Notes under the pieces: model-generated
Told to the model about the DNA's origin: nothing
The model's input: the letters and a program-made list of their open reading frames with translations, nothing else
Databases searched by the model: none
NCBI RefSeq assembly: GCF_004104355.1
Contig: NZ_RJLM01000003.1
Span: 124,001-188,000, forward strand
Length of the DNA: 64,000 bases
Direction of reading: 5' to 3'
Source: Photobacterium chitinilyticum
GTDB lineage: Bacteria > Pseudomonadota > Gammaproteobacteria > Enterobacterales > Vibrionaceae
Made by a program: the position numbers and the translations under genes
Shown here: in pieces, positions 8,008-17,439 of the stretch
How the letters are laid out: each line of letters begins with the position of its first letter
Position numbering within the stretch: position 1 is the stretch's first letter

Positions 8008-9957
8008 ATGTTCGCTAAATTAGCTCAACCTTTTCCTTTAGGGGCTACATTATGTGATCAAGGTTGTAATTTTTCAATTCACTGCCCAGATAATCAAGAA
8101 ATTAAATTAGTTCTGTTTGACGATGAAAATAAAAAAACAATCATTGACCTAAACCATCAGTACATGGGCTGTCGATATGCCTTTGTGCCGGATATAAAAG
8201 CCGGACAGCAATACGGCTATCAAATTAAGGACAAGCTTGAATATCGGTTAGTTCTTGACCCCTATGCACAGGCCCTTGGCAAAGCCCCCTTTTATGTAGA
8301 ACCTTTTACTGCAGAAAAAAGTTGGGAATTTGCTAAATCGGTCGTCGTCGATCACCAGTTTGACTGGCAAAAAACCACGCTTCCCCAGGTTCCGTACGAA
8401 GAGACAATCTTATTCGAAACACATGTTAAGGGTTTTACTAAGCTTAACCCTCACATCGACGAACAATACCGTGGCAGTTACCTTGGACTATGCCAGCCCA
8501 AAGTTATTGAGTTCTTTAAAGCTCAGGGGGTTACAAGCCTTCAATTGCTGCCCGTAACATCCTGTATGTCAGAGCCTCATCTACTGAAGATGGATAAAGT
8601 GAATTTCTGGGGTTACAACAGCCTATGCTTTATGGCCCCGGAGCCACGATATGCCAAAGATGATGCCGTGGCTGAAATGAAAACCATGGTGAGGGAACTT
8701 CACAAGCACGGTATTGAAGTTATCATGGATATCGTGTTCAACCATACGGCAGAGGGAGGCGAAGGCGGCCCTAAGTTCCACTTAAAATGTCTGGATAAAA
8801 ACTACTATCTCCAGGATTACAGCAAGAATTACCTCAACTATACCGGTTGTGGTAATACCCTTGATCTGACGTACCAACCTAGCCTCAATATTGTACTAGA
8901 CACCCTGCGTCACTGGGTAACCCACTACCAAATTGACGGTTTCCGTTTTGATTTAGCCGCCACTCTGGGACGTAATCGTCATAGGTTTGATACGCAAAGT
9001 GCCTTCTTCAAAGCCGTAGCCCAAGATCCGATCCTGCGGAAAATAAAACTTATCGCCGAGCCGTGGGACGTAGGTCCTGATGGCTATCAGCTAGGCCACT
9101 TCCCCCGCGGTTGGAACGAGTGTAACGATAAATTTCGAGACACCGTCAAAAGCTACTGGCTGGAAGGCAACAATAACGTCAAAGAGTTTGCGACTCGGCT
9201 GATGGGCTCTCGTGATTTATTTAGCGCCGGAGGTTGGCCGGATAAGCTTCCCGTCAACTTCATCTCTTATCACGATGGTTTTACGCTACGTGATCTTGTT
9301 TCTTACAATCACAAGCACAACCATGCCAATGGCGAGAACAACCGTGACGGACATGGAGACAATCGCTCAAATAACCATGGTGTGGAAGGTGAATCGTCGA
9401 ATTTCTCTGTCATTCATAAACGAGAACGGCAAAAACGCAATCTGATGACAACCCTGCTGTTCAGTTTTGGTATTCCTCACCTGCTTGCCGTTGACAGTCT
9501 TTCACACACCCAGGGAGGCAACAACAACGCCTACTGCCAAGATAACGAAATTAGCTGGGCAAACTGGGCATTAAGCGGCGAAGACGAATGCTTTAGTGCT
9601 TGGCTATCGCAGATGCTGGCGGCACGCAAGCAAGTGATGAGTCCATTTATTCGCGCATTCAGCGGCCATGAGCGCGGCCACCACCGTATCCATTGGCATC
9701 GTTCCAATGGCCAGGGAATGACGGCTGAAGATTGGCAGGGACTGGAAGCCTTCGCACTATACCTAGGGTTATACAAAGACGGTAATGAATTGATGTTCCT
9801 GGTTAATAGCTCCGACATCCCTACCCGCTACCGTTTACCACCAGGTAGTAAATGGTCGGTGATTTGCGATACCTCAGAATCTCGCCTAAGCCAGCGACAG
9901 ACTCAGACTACCTACATGCAAAGCGCCAACTCACTATCGATACTTTATCGGCCGTAG
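8008..9957 (+). CDS. glgX: Glycogen debranching enzyme GlgX (isoamylase type)
   Basis: Hydrolyses alpha-1,6 branches of glycogen limit dextrin in the cytoplasm. At 649 residues it is the family's usual length. The N-terminal 1-120 region is the CBM48/E-set domain seen in GlgX. GH13 regions follow: DIVFNHTAEGGEGGP (241-255), GFRFDLAATLGR with nucleophile D315, AEPWDVG with acid/base E351, and SYHDGFTLRD with D423. RGWNECNDKFRDTVKSYW (369-386) is also typical of GlgX. Ribosome site AAAGAGA lies upstream of the ATG. It is divergent from lamB and shares its control region, linking debranching to the maltodextrin regulon. It is not clustered with glgB or glgP in the window. Confidence 0.9.
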   Translation: MFAKLAQPFPLGATLCDQGCNFSIHCPDNQEIKLVLFDDENKKTIIDLNHQYMGCRYAFVPDIKAGQQYGYQIKDKLEYRLVLDPYAQALGKAPFYVEPFTAEKSWEFAKSVVVDHQFDWQKTTLPQVPYEETILFETHVKGFTKLNPHIDEQYRGSYLGLCQPKVIEFFKAQGVTSLQLLPVTSCMSEPHLLKMDKVNFWGYNSLCFMAPEPRYAKDDAVAEMKTMVRELHKHGIEVIMDIVFNHTAEGGEGGPKFHLKCLDKNYYLQDYSKNYLNYTGCGNTLDLTYQPSLNIVLDTLRHWVTHYQIDGFRFDLAATLGRNRHRFDTQSAFFKAVAQDPILRKIKLIAEPWDVGPDGYQLGHFPRGWNECNDKFRDTVKSYWLEGNNNVKEFATRLMGSRDLFSAGGWPDKLPVNFISYHDGFTLRDLVSYNHKHNHANGENNRDGHGDNRSNNHGVEGESSNFSVIHKRERQKRNLMTTLLFSFGIPHLLAVDSLSHTQGGNNNAYCQDNEISWANWALSGEDECFSAWLSQMLAARKQVMSPFIRAFSGHERGHHRIHWHRSNGQGMTAEDWQGLEAFALYLGLYKDGNELMFLVNSSDIPTRYRLPPGSKWSVICDTSESRLSQRQTQTTYMQSANSLSILYRP

Positions 9958-9992
9958 TTTTCACCGTAATTTTGTAATTGGTAGACTAAGCG

Positions 9993-10018
9993 AGAGCCCA
10001 GCTATTATGCTGGGCTCT
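9993..10018. terminator. Hairpin between convergent glgX and phosphatase genes
   Basis: Perfect 10-bp stem AGAGCCCAGC / GCTGGGCTCT with loop TATTAT. The T tail is weak on the forward side (TCCATTTA). Confidence 0.65.
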
Positions 10019-10056
10019 TCCATTTATACTGGCACCGACCAATTTCACTAACAAGC

Positions 10057-11193
10057 CTATTCGTTGCAGGACAGATGCTGACACGCCCTGTCAATTACCG
10101 AGCAAGGCAAGCCAAGTTGTAAGAGATAATCCTTCACAACCGAGCTACCTCCAAAAGAACCGGCTTCAAGAGAGCCAGCTTCAAAACACCCCTCGCCTAG
10201 CGCACGGTATAATGCCTGCTCTAGCAAACGAAAACTTCGAAACTCCCCGATAGCCATTTCATTGGTTCGCAAATAGTTCTGTTCGACTTCCGCCTTGCCC
10301 GCACCCATCAACAGCTGAAGAAACGCAACAACTACCCCTGTTCTATCAGAGCCTAATCGGCAATGAACATGGTAAGGGCCAGGGCTGCTTGCAATATGCC
10401 TGATAATCGTTTGGATCCCAGTCTGAAAACCCAGCTCATCAGCATTGAAGCTTTCGTCCCGATCCGACATAAAATAGACGGTCTCGTAGGCCATAGGCGC
10501 ATGCTTTACCTGCCCCTCCGACCACAGCGCTTTGTAATAGCTAAGTGGGGCTAAACGAAGAAAGTTTGTCAGTTCTTCTGATGTTTCTGACAAATTGATC
10601 ACGGTACGGACATGATGCTCTTCGAGTAGGCGCATCGCAGTCTGCTGTCGCTGAGCTTCAATATCACTAAGTAACGGATGCTCAGAACGAGATGGAATAA
10701 CCGGATGGTAAGAACGAAATAGAACACCAGCAGCTAAATCCCCCCCAGTCACTTGCCGAAAGTTTGCCAAGGTATGCTCCGAGGAAAATTCAGCACTTGT
10801 TTTTTTTACCGTTAAAGAACGTTCACTGTCTTTGCCTATTTGTTCCAGTTCAGCTTGGTTAATATTTTCTGGTAACAACAAATAATTACAGCCACCGTTA
10901 CCTTGGCAATCAAAGCTTTGGCTATTGAAAAAATAACCGACAGGATAGTCTTTAATAAACGGCAAAGGCTGAGAATCGTCTTCACCCCAAAGGCAGTATT
11001 CTATGTATCCTGAGTTCCCTATTTTATTTAGATCATTACGGCTTTTCTTCAATACATAACCGCTCTCAACTTTTTCAAACTTAAATGCAGCCTGCTTTTG
11101 CCAATTACTGAAAGTACCGACTAGATAAAGCGGCTTTCCCTGAAGAGGCAGAGTAAAGATAACATCATGCTCTTTATATCGATAATGCAGCAT
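10057..11193 (-). CDS. Tyrosine/dual-specificity-type phosphatase with N-terminal glycogen-binding-like domain
   Basis: A 378-residue two-part protein. Residues 1 to about 100 resemble the CBM48/AMPK-beta early-set fold: LYLVGTFSNWQ (about 23-33) is close to the family hallmark around the glycogen-contacting Trp. Residues about 150-330 look like a Cys-based protein phosphatase: LFRSYHP, VINLSET, then HCRLGSDRTG with the CX5R loop C278-R284. There is no signal peptide, so it is cytoplasmic. Eukaryotic glucan phosphatases (laforin, SEX4) combine the same two domain types. That parallel and the position next to glgX suggest a polysaccharide-linked substrate, but this is inference. The loop differs from the CxAGxGR glucan-phosphatase signature. 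The ATG at 11193 is chosen over a TTG at 11238 because GGGAAG precedes it. Confidence 0.7.
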   Translation of the reverse strand: MLHYRYKEHDVIFTLPLQGKPLYLVGTFSNWQKQAAFKFEKVESGYVLKKSRNDLNKIGNSGYIEYCLWGEDDSQPLPFIKDYPVGYFFNSQSFDCQGNGGCNYLLLPENINQAELEQIGKDSERSLTVKKTSAEFSSEHTLANFRQVTGGDLAAGVLFRSYHPVIPSRSEHPLLSDIEAQRQQTAMRLLEEHHVRTVINLSETSEELTNFLRLAPLSYYKALWSEGQVKHAPMAYETVYFMSDRDESFNADELGFQTGIQTIIRHIASSPGPYHVHCRLGSDRTGVVVAFLQLLMGAGKAEVEQNYLRTNEMAIGEFRSFRLLEQALYRALGEGCFEAGSLEAGSFGGSSVVKDYLLQLGLPCSVIDRACQHLSCNE

Positions 11194-11650
11194 TTTCTTC
11201 CCATATGATTTATTTAATTCCCACCGAGGCTCAACCAATTAAAAACGAAATCCACAAAGGTATCGAGATTTCTTGATTATGCGGATAATCAACATATTTA
11301 TTTGATTTTCATCAAGAAAAGCATTCATTCATAAAAGAGATGTTGTGGGCTGCCTGATTTGTATGACCAATATTCAGATTCCTATTGTATTACCTGTCGA
11401 AGCTCAGTTCTAGAACTAATGACAACAGTTATTCCAGAGGATCTTTGAAGCGTCTTCGCATTCACACCTTGCCTGAACATGATAATTACTTATTGACTTA
11501 CGATAAGTAATTGCTGTTTAATGGTCTCGGAAATCAAGTTATTTCATACAAAACACGACAAATAAGTACAAAGAACCGTTGTCGGTTTAGGCATAATTTT
11601 GCTGCGATAAACATTTTCCCTTTATCTTCTTCTCAACCACGGAATACATT
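11194..11650. other. Intergenic promoter region with a 10-bp inverted repeat
   Basis: A 457-base divergent spacer between the phosphatase and efflux genes. It contains AATTACTTAT at 11485-11494, perfectly inverted as ATAAGTAATT at 11504-11513 (9-base gap), placed about 140 bases before the efflux start. It could be an operator for an unseen regulator. Nothing else stands out. Confidence 0.45.
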
Positions 11651-12781
11651 ATGAAAAAACGCTGGATAGCAATGTCATTGACTGCTGTTTGCTTGGCCGG
11701 TGTCGGGTATTACTCGTACCCAGTATCGGAGACTGATGGCTCCCTGCCTGTAATCATGGCAACAACCGGAACTATTGAAAAGCAGGCGGTTGCTGTTGGG
11801 CAGATAGTTCCTGCACATTCGGTACAAATCAAATCCCAGATTGAAGGTATTGTCGGCGAGATTTATCACCAAGAGGGTGAAAAGATTGAAATAGGAACAC
11901 CGCTATTTAAAATTCGCCCCAACCCGACACCCGCTCGCCTTACCCAGGCAATGACCGAACTGATGTCAAGCGAGGCCGAGCTTGAGTCCAGTCAGATTCA
12001 GCGAGACAATCTTAAGCGCCTTGTCGTTCAGGAAATTGTGCCGGAAAACTACGGGCAATACATTGAAGCTAAAGCCAAAGTAAAACGTGCGATTGCCGAT
12101 CTTCAGCAAAAGCAGCAAAACTTGGATTTAATCCGCAGTGGCGAGTCATCAGTAGGCGCATCTAAGCTGACATCGACTATCTTTGCACCGATCAGCGGCA
12201 CCATTCTCAACTTAAAGGTGGAAGTCGGCGAGCCAATTATTTCGACCGAATCCAGTCAGTCTGCAACAGAAATGATGTCGCTGGCTGATATGAATGACAT
12301 GATTTTCAAAGGTAGTGTAAGCGAGCATGATGCTGCGCAGTTACATGTCGGCATGCCGGTTACGATGACCTTGGCTCCGTATTCAGAACAAGAGTTAACA
12401 GGCATCTTGCAGAAAGTAGCGGTCCAGTCAGAAAAGCTCAATGCAACATCTAGCAATAATAACCAAAGCTTTGATAATGGGTTTGAAGTTGAGGTCGGTG
12501 ACATTCAGTTCCCGGAAGGTATCACGATCCGCTCAGGTTTTTCGGCAACGGCCAAAATAACCCTAAAAAAAGCAGAATCAGTGACGACCATTCCAGAACG
12601 TGCCTTACAGTTTGAAGGAGAAACACCGGAAGTACTGGTGGCCGATGAATCTGAACAGGGGTTCCATACTAAACCTGTTAAGCTCGGGCTTTCAGACGGC
12701 ATTAATGTTGAAGTGTTATCCGGCCTAAATGACGGAGACGAAATCGTAGATTCAAGCATGATGGGGGCGCCTAATGCCTAG
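11651..12781 (+). CDS. Periplasmic adaptor of a MacAB-TolC-type exporter (HlyD/MacA family)
   Basis: Membrane-fusion protein bridging the inner-membrane ABC permeases and the outer-membrane channel. Of 376 residues the first about 22 form one membrane anchor (MKKRWIAMSLTAVCLAGVGYY). Next come the first lipoyl half (VPAHSVQIKSQIEGIVGEI), a helical hairpin (about 95-160, Gln/Glu/Lys rich), the second lipoyl half (STIFAPISGTILNLKVEVGE), and beta-barrel and membrane-proximal parts ending GLNDGDEIVDSS. First gene of a five-gene unit: its stop overlaps the next start by eight bases. The cargo is unknown. Confidence 0.85.
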   Translation: MKKRWIAMSLTAVCLAGVGYYSYPVSETDGSLPVIMATTGTIEKQAVAVGQIVPAHSVQIKSQIEGIVGEIYHQEGEKIEIGTPLFKIRPNPTPARLTQAMTELMSSEAELESSQIQRDNLKRLVVQEIVPENYGQYIEAKAKVKRAIADLQQKQQNLDLIRSGESSVGASKLTSTIFAPISGTILNLKVEVGEPIISTESSQSATEMMSLADMNDMIFKGSVSEHDAAQLHVGMPVTMTLAPYSEQELTGILQKVAVQSEKLNATSSNNNQSFDNGFEVEVGDIQFPEGITIRSGFSATAKITLKKAESVTTIPERALQFEGETPEVLVADESEQGFHTKPVKLGLSDGINVEVLSGLNDGDEIVDSSMMGAPNA

Positions 12782-14081
12782 CCATTATTTTTATCAGCGG
12801 TTCAAACATATCACCGAGTCCAAAGCGCTATGTTCTGGATTATTCATGGTATTACTTTGCACAAGTCTGCCAAGTTACGCACTGACAATCGAACAAGCCT
12901 GGAATGCAGCAAAATCTTATGATCCGAACTACCAGAAAGCACAGATTAACGAAAAGATAGGCGAAGCAAATATCCGCAGCAGCCGTAGTGAATTGCTTCC
13001 AGGGCTGTCACTTGGGGCTAGCAGTAACTGGTATGAACATGAACAAAATAGCAATGGCTACAACGTTACCTTGAATCAGGTACTGTGGGATAACAGTAAA
13101 TGGTCTCAGTTGAATGCTGCCGAGGCGTCAGCGGTGGAGTCACAGCTAAGAAATCTGCAAGCGCATAATGAATTGGCCGAAAGATTGATTACGGCCTACC
13201 TGGAGCTAGCCAAAGCGCAGGGGGATCTACGGCTTGCTGAGCAAAAGTTGAAAGAAGGCACAAAAATGCTCAATGTCATTGAGCAAAATTTCAAAGCCGG
13301 CAAGGCGATGTCAACCGAGTACGAAGATACCCGTGCGAACCAACTTGATATTGAGGCGACACGATTGGCACGGCGTTCCGATCTTGAACAAAAGAAAGCG
13401 GCCCTTGCTGCCCTTATTAGTCATTTTCCACAGCAAGTAGATGAGATTAGCACCAACAATCTGATACAACCGCGCATGGCTGTTGAGACAGAAGCCGAAT
13501 GGTTGGCAATGGCGAAAAATAACAGTCCTGAATTGCTTGCCGCCAAACAAAAACTCAAATCAGTTGAATTCAAACAGGATCAGGCACAATCCGGCTACTA
13601 CCCGACCGTCAACGGGCGAGTTATCTACAGCGATAGCGACAAAGCTCGTCATGATGATTTGAACGCTAGCATCACTGTGAATCTACCGCTTGATCTTAAT
13701 GGCGCAACTCGTGCCAGTGTTGATCTGGCCAAGCTGGATGTGATGCAGGCAAAACAGGATGTCCGTCTGGTTGAAATCAATATCAGGGAGCTTATACAAA
13801 GCCGCTTTAATCAAATAGACCTTGATTGGCAACGTGTCGAAATGGCACAAAAGCAAATTCGCTCACGAGAAAAAGCGCTTGAAAGTAAACAAACAGTTTA
13901 TCAAGCAGGACTTGCGGACGCTGACGATGTGATCACGGCACACAATAACCTGTTTGACAGTCGCAACCTATTGCAATCGTTGCTGTACCAATATTGGCTA
14001 CATCGGGTTGCACTGTTTAAATCTGTTGGCCAGCTCAACGACGATACCGTTAAGCATATCTCACAGGCATTACAATCATGA
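12774..14081 (+). CDS. TolC-family outer-membrane efflux protein
   Basis: Outer-membrane channel of the same exporter. 435 residues; a hydrophobic signal (about 18-37, LCSGLFMVLLCTSLPSYA) is followed by mature LTIEQAWNAAKSYDPNYQKA, the usual TolC-family beginning. Two long helical repeats rich in Ala, Gln and Glu follow (about 95-200 and 290-430), including the family-like YQAGLADADDVITA near 375. The start overlaps the adaptor's end by eight bases and the stop overlaps the next ATG by four, so translation is probably coupled. Function is inferred from family and operon. Confidence 0.85.
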   Translation: MPSHYFYQRFKHITESKALCSGLFMVLLCTSLPSYALTIEQAWNAAKSYDPNYQKAQINEKIGEANIRSSRSELLPGLSLGASSNWYEHEQNSNGYNVTLNQVLWDNSKWSQLNAAEASAVESQLRNLQAHNELAERLITAYLELAKAQGDLRLAEQKLKEGTKMLNVIEQNFKAGKAMSTEYEDTRANQLDIEATRLARRSDLEQKKAALAALISHFPQQVDEISTNNLIQPRMAVETEAEWLAMAKNNSPELLAAKQKLKSVEFKQDQAQSGYYPTVNGRVIYSDSDKARHDDLNASITVNLPLDLNGATRASVDLAKLDVMQAKQDVRLVEINIRELIQSRFNQIDLDWQRVEMAQKQIRSREKALESKQTVYQAGLADADDVITAHNNLFDSRNLLQSLLYQYWLHRVALFKSVGQLNDDTVKHISQALQS

Positions 14082-15295
14082 GTGCAATGCTTCAACAAAC
14101 GCTGCAGACCCTGCTGGCACACCGCCTGCGTAGTTCACTGGCGGTAATTGCCATTGTATGGGGGATTGTTTCTGTGTTGGTGCTGGTGGCTCTCGGTGAA
14201 GGGTTTTATCAGGTTAATACTAAATCATTCTCTATTTTAATGAGTGATACTCAGTCGGTTTACCAGGGAATGACCAGCAAACCCTGGCAAGGGTTGCCTG
14301 CCAGACGGGCAATAAAGATCAGCGAAACCGAAATGCGCCAGCTGGAACACCAATCTGCAGTAAAAAAACTCTCGGTAATTTACGAAAACTGGGAAGCAAC
14401 CGTTACAGATATGCATGGTCGCAGTTTACCCGGCTACGTCCGGGGTGTTGACGGTCATTTTGTTACCTGGCGCAAGTTCAAGCTGATCAAGGGCTCTCGT
14501 AATATCACTCCGAGCGACATTATAAACCACAACCGAGTGGTCGTAGTCGGCTGGCAATTAGCCAATATCGGCGGATTGTCTTTGGGCGGACAAGTAAAAG
14601 TAAATGGGATTCCTTTTACGGTTATCGGTATAACAGAGCAAAGTGAAGGAGGAGTCCGTATGGATAATGACGAGCAGCAGGTCATGATGCCAAGCCCTAC
14701 TTTTACCGATTTATGGCAGAAGACGCCTTCGATGTTGCTGGTTGAACCCGCAGAAGGGATCGCCGGCGTTGCTCTAAGAAAAAGCCTGATCTCATTCTTT
14801 GCCAAACAGCAGCATTTTGACCCGACAGATAATCGCGCGTTATATCTACCTGACTTTAGCCGTGAAGCCAAATTCTTCATGACATTGCTTCGTGGCATCC
14901 AGTTGTTTCTTGGTGCTAGCGGTGCAATGACGCTGGCTGTTGGGGCACTCGGAGTGGCAAACATTATGTTTTTATCAGTAACGGAGCGTACCCGAGAAAT
15001 CGGTATCCGTTTGGCTATCGGAGCCACTCCAACCTCCATATTACTGCAATTTATTACCGAAGGTGGCTTGTTGGTGATAGCTGGTACGGCGATCGGACTA
15101 ATGCTGTCTTATGGCACAGTGGCCCTAATGACGGCTGTCGGTATACCCGATTGGCTCGGCATCCCGCAAATTACCCTCAGTGCGGTTGTAATGACCCTTG
15201 GTGTTACTGGCATATTGGCTCTTATTGCGGCATTTTTTCCGGCAAAAAGAGCATCCATGCTAACCCCTGTGATTGCCTTGAGTGCGAGGGCATAA
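14078..15295 (+). CDS. MacB/FtsX-type ABC permease, first of two
   Basis: Inner-membrane permease without an ATPase domain, 405 residues. One N-terminal membrane segment (about 20-40, SLAVIAIVWGIVSVLVLVAL) is followed by a periplasmic MacB_PCD-like domain (about 45-255). Then comes an FtsX domain with three membrane segments, including the coupling stretch TERTREIGIRLAIGATP (about 302-318). It is co-transcribed with the second permease and pairs with the separate ATPase. Having two different permeases suggests a heterodimer. No drug or peptide specificity can be read. Confidence 0.85.
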   Translation: MSAMLQQTLQTLLAHRLRSSLAVIAIVWGIVSVLVLVALGEGFYQVNTKSFSILMSDTQSVYQGMTSKPWQGLPARRAIKISETEMRQLEHQSAVKKLSVIYENWEATVTDMHGRSLPGYVRGVDGHFVTWRKFKLIKGSRNITPSDIINHNRVVVVGWQLANIGGLSLGGQVKVNGIPFTVIGITEQSEGGVRMDNDEQQVMMPSPTFTDLWQKTPSMLLVEPAEGIAGVALRKSLISFFAKQQHFDPTDNRALYLPDFSREAKFFMTLLRGIQLFLGASGAMTLAVGALGVANIMFLSVTERTREIGIRLAIGATPTSILLQFITEGGLLVIAGTAIGLMLSYGTVALMTAVGIPDWLGIPQITLSAVVMTLGVTGILALIAAFFPAKRASMLTPVIALSARA

Positions 15296-15296
15296 G

Positions 15297-16577
15297 ATGT
15301 TTGTAATTCGACAAATGATTCAAGAAATGGCAGCCGAGAAAGTACGTCTTTTCCTGACTATTTTGGCCGTGGTATGGGCGACTGTTTGTATTACGGTAAT
15401 GCTGGCTGCAGGTGAAGGGCTTCGTCAGGGGCTGATTAGAAGCTCAGAAAGCGGTAACGGTAAATTGATTTACTTGAATGGTGGTTATGCGGTTAAGGAT
15501 TTTGGTCGATTCCATCAGGGAGAGCAGCTAAAGCTAAAGCCTGAAGATATTGATGTCATTCGCGCACTTCCGGGAGTTAAAAGAGCCGAACCGAGCGCCA
15601 TTGGTAGCATCAATGTAACAAATGGGGATAACGGCACCTGGCAGTCGCCTCTAGCCGTTTTTCCGGGATATCGCGATCTGATGGGGTTTGACATATCACC
15701 TGGCGGGCGTTGGTTTAATCCGATGGATATAAAAGAACAGCGCAAAGTCATTGTTCTGGGCCAGAGTGCCGCCTATCAGCTATTCAGTGAGAATGATGAT
15801 TTTGATTGGATTGATTCACCGAAACTGACGTCCAACCCAGTAGGGAAAACCGTTAATGTCGGCAATGAAGAGTTCACTCTGATTGGCTTGTTAAAAAGTG
15901 ATAGCTCTTATATCGAAAACGGTATCCCGCTGGATTACGCCGTATTCGTCCCTTTTTCTACCTGGCAACGTTTCAAGCCTCATGGTGCATTAAATGCTAT
16001 CAATATCGAGCCAAACAAAGCAGTCGATCGGACGGTGGTTGCGCAAAAAGCAAAGCAGGTAATTGCCCGAAAATACGGGGCCAGTATGGAAGACGCTCAG
16101 CTCATTCAGGTGCAGGATCTGTTATTGCGTCAAAAGACCATGCGTCGTTTCCTGATCGGCCTCCAGAGCTTTCTCGGCATTATTGGCTTGGTAACATTGG
16201 GAGTCGCTGGTATTGGGATTGCCAATGTCATGTACGCAACAGTGAAACGAGCGACCCGTGATATCGGGATCCGAATGGCTATCGGTGCCACACCTGGCGA
16301 TATCAAGCGACATTATCTATTGCAATCATTGCTGACCATGACAATAGGCGGTGCGCTCGGACTCACGCTGACATTTAGCCTGGTAGAGCTGTTACAAAGT
16401 TTGCCTTTCGACGGCAACGTGATTTATGACGAATTAGGGAAGCCGAAACCTGAGCTTTCAGTTCCCATTGTATTAATTGTTGTTCTGGCATTGGCCCTTG
16501 TAGGTATCGCTGCAGCATGGTTTCCGGCCAATCGCGCAGCCAGTATTACGCCATTAGAGGCATTGCAGAATGACTGA
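15297..16577 (+). CDS. MacB/FtsX-type ABC permease, second of two
   Basis: Partner permease of 426 residues with the same layout: one N-terminal membrane helix (VRLFLTILAVVWATVCITVM), a long periplasmic MacB_PCD-like domain, then three C-terminal helices preceded by VKRATRDIGIRMAIGATPG. The ATG at 15297, one base after the previous stop, has GAGGG six bases upstream and is chosen over an in-frame GTG at 15282. Its stop overlaps the ATPase start by eight bases. Sequence divergence from the first permease supports an asymmetric dimer rather than a recent duplication. Confidence 0.85.
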   Translation: MFVIRQMIQEMAAEKVRLFLTILAVVWATVCITVMLAAGEGLRQGLIRSSESGNGKLIYLNGGYAVKDFGRFHQGEQLKLKPEDIDVIRALPGVKRAEPSAIGSINVTNGDNGTWQSPLAVFPGYRDLMGFDISPGGRWFNPMDIKEQRKVIVLGQSAAYQLFSENDDFDWIDSPKLTSNPVGKTVNVGNEEFTLIGLLKSDSSYIENGIPLDYAVFVPFSTWQRFKPHGALNAINIEPNKAVDRTVVAQKAKQVIARKYGASMEDAQLIQVQDLLLRQKTMRRFLIGLQSFLGIIGLVTLGVAGIGIANVMYATVKRATRDIGIRMAIGATPGDIKRHYLLQSLLTMTIGGALGLTLTFSLVELLQSLPFDGNVIYDELGKPKPELSVPIVLIVVLALALVGIAAAWFPANRAASITPLEALQND

Positions 16578-17304
16578 TAGTAAAAATCAAACCAACAGGA
16601 CAAGCATGTCGACATCGACCCCAATAGTACAATTACAGAATATTAGTAAGCACTATCAGAGTGGTGAGGAAACGGTTCGTGCACTGGACCAAGTTTCGCT
16701 GGAAATAGAAAAAGGAGAATTCCTGTCAATTTTGGGCCCATCCGGTTCTGGGAAATCGACTCTGATGAATGTAATAGGCTGTCTCGATAAGCCAACATCA
16801 GGCGATTACCAACTGGATAATGAAGATGTTTCAGTCATGACCAGCAAACAGCTGGCGATGATACGTAACCGAAATATAGGGTTTGTTTTTCAGGGATTCA
16901 ACTTGCTGGAATATGCAAGTGCATTGGACAATGTCGCATTGCCTTTAGTTTATCGAGGAATAAAGGCGAAAGAGCGGCGAGAGAAAGCGGCATATTTATT
17001 GGAACGTGTCGGACTCAGTGATCGTATGGATCATAAGCCGAATCAGTTGTCGGGCGGGCAAAAACAACGCGTGGCTATTGCCCGCGCATTAGTCAACGAT
17101 CCGCATATAATTTTGGCTGACGAACCGACAGGCGCGTTGGACTCACGATCGGGCGCTGAAATTGAAGCTCTGTTCAATGAACTACACCAAGAAGGCAGAA
17201 CACTGATCGTTGTGACTCACGATGTGACTTTGGCAAAACGTACCCATCGGATAATCAATATCAAAGATGGCCAGGTAGTTGATGATGAACGACTGAAGCA
17301 TTAA
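16570..17304 (+). CDS. ABC transporter ATPase of the MacB/LolD type
   Basis: ATP-hydrolysing subunit that powers the two permeases. 244 residues: Walker A GPSGSGKST (about 56-64), Q-loop FVFQGFNL, signature LSGGQKQR (about 157-164), Walker B IILADEPTGALD and switch His in VVTHD. The first ATG (16570) overlaps the permease stop. A second in-frame ATG at 16606 has AGGA in good position and yields MSTSTPIVQLQNISKHY, a more usual family length, so the start is uncertain by 12 residues. Last gene of the efflux operon. Confidence 0.88.
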   Translation: MTDSKNQTNRTSMSTSTPIVQLQNISKHYQSGEETVRALDQVSLEIEKGEFLSILGPSGSGKSTLMNVIGCLDKPTSGDYQLDNEDVSVMTSKQLAMIRNRNIGFVFQGFNLLEYASALDNVALPLVYRGIKAKERREKAAYLLERVGLSDRMDHKPNQLSGGQKQRVAIARALVNDPHIILADEPTGALDSRSGAEIEALFNELHQEGRTLIVVTHDVTLAKRTHRIINIKDGQVVDDERLKH

Positions 17305-17337
17305 CTACAATTTCTTTGCAGATAATACCGATGTTTG

Positions 17338-17374
17338 AAAAAAGGCTCTATCCAAACAACTATTGGATAGAGCC
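17338..17374 (-). terminator. Terminator of the alpha-glucosidase gene
   Basis: Stem GGCTCTATCCAA / TTGGATAGAGCC with a 7-base loop. On the reverse strand it is followed by six T residues, so it faces the alpha-glucosidase. It may also stop the efflux transcript. Confidence 0.8.
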
Positions 17375-17439
17375 AAGACAATGAACGGAGTTATAGCGAG
17401 TTATTCATCCATCCCGCATTATTTAATGCAGGTAATGGT

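Noticed and set aside
11194-11238. Longer phosphatase start at TTG 11238
   Set aside because: No SD upstream, and the added residues precede the expected start of the glycogen-binding-like domain.
14455-15039. 194-codon reverse frame opposite the first permease
   Set aside because: The permease frame has clear FtsX and MacB features and operon coupling; the antisense frame has none.
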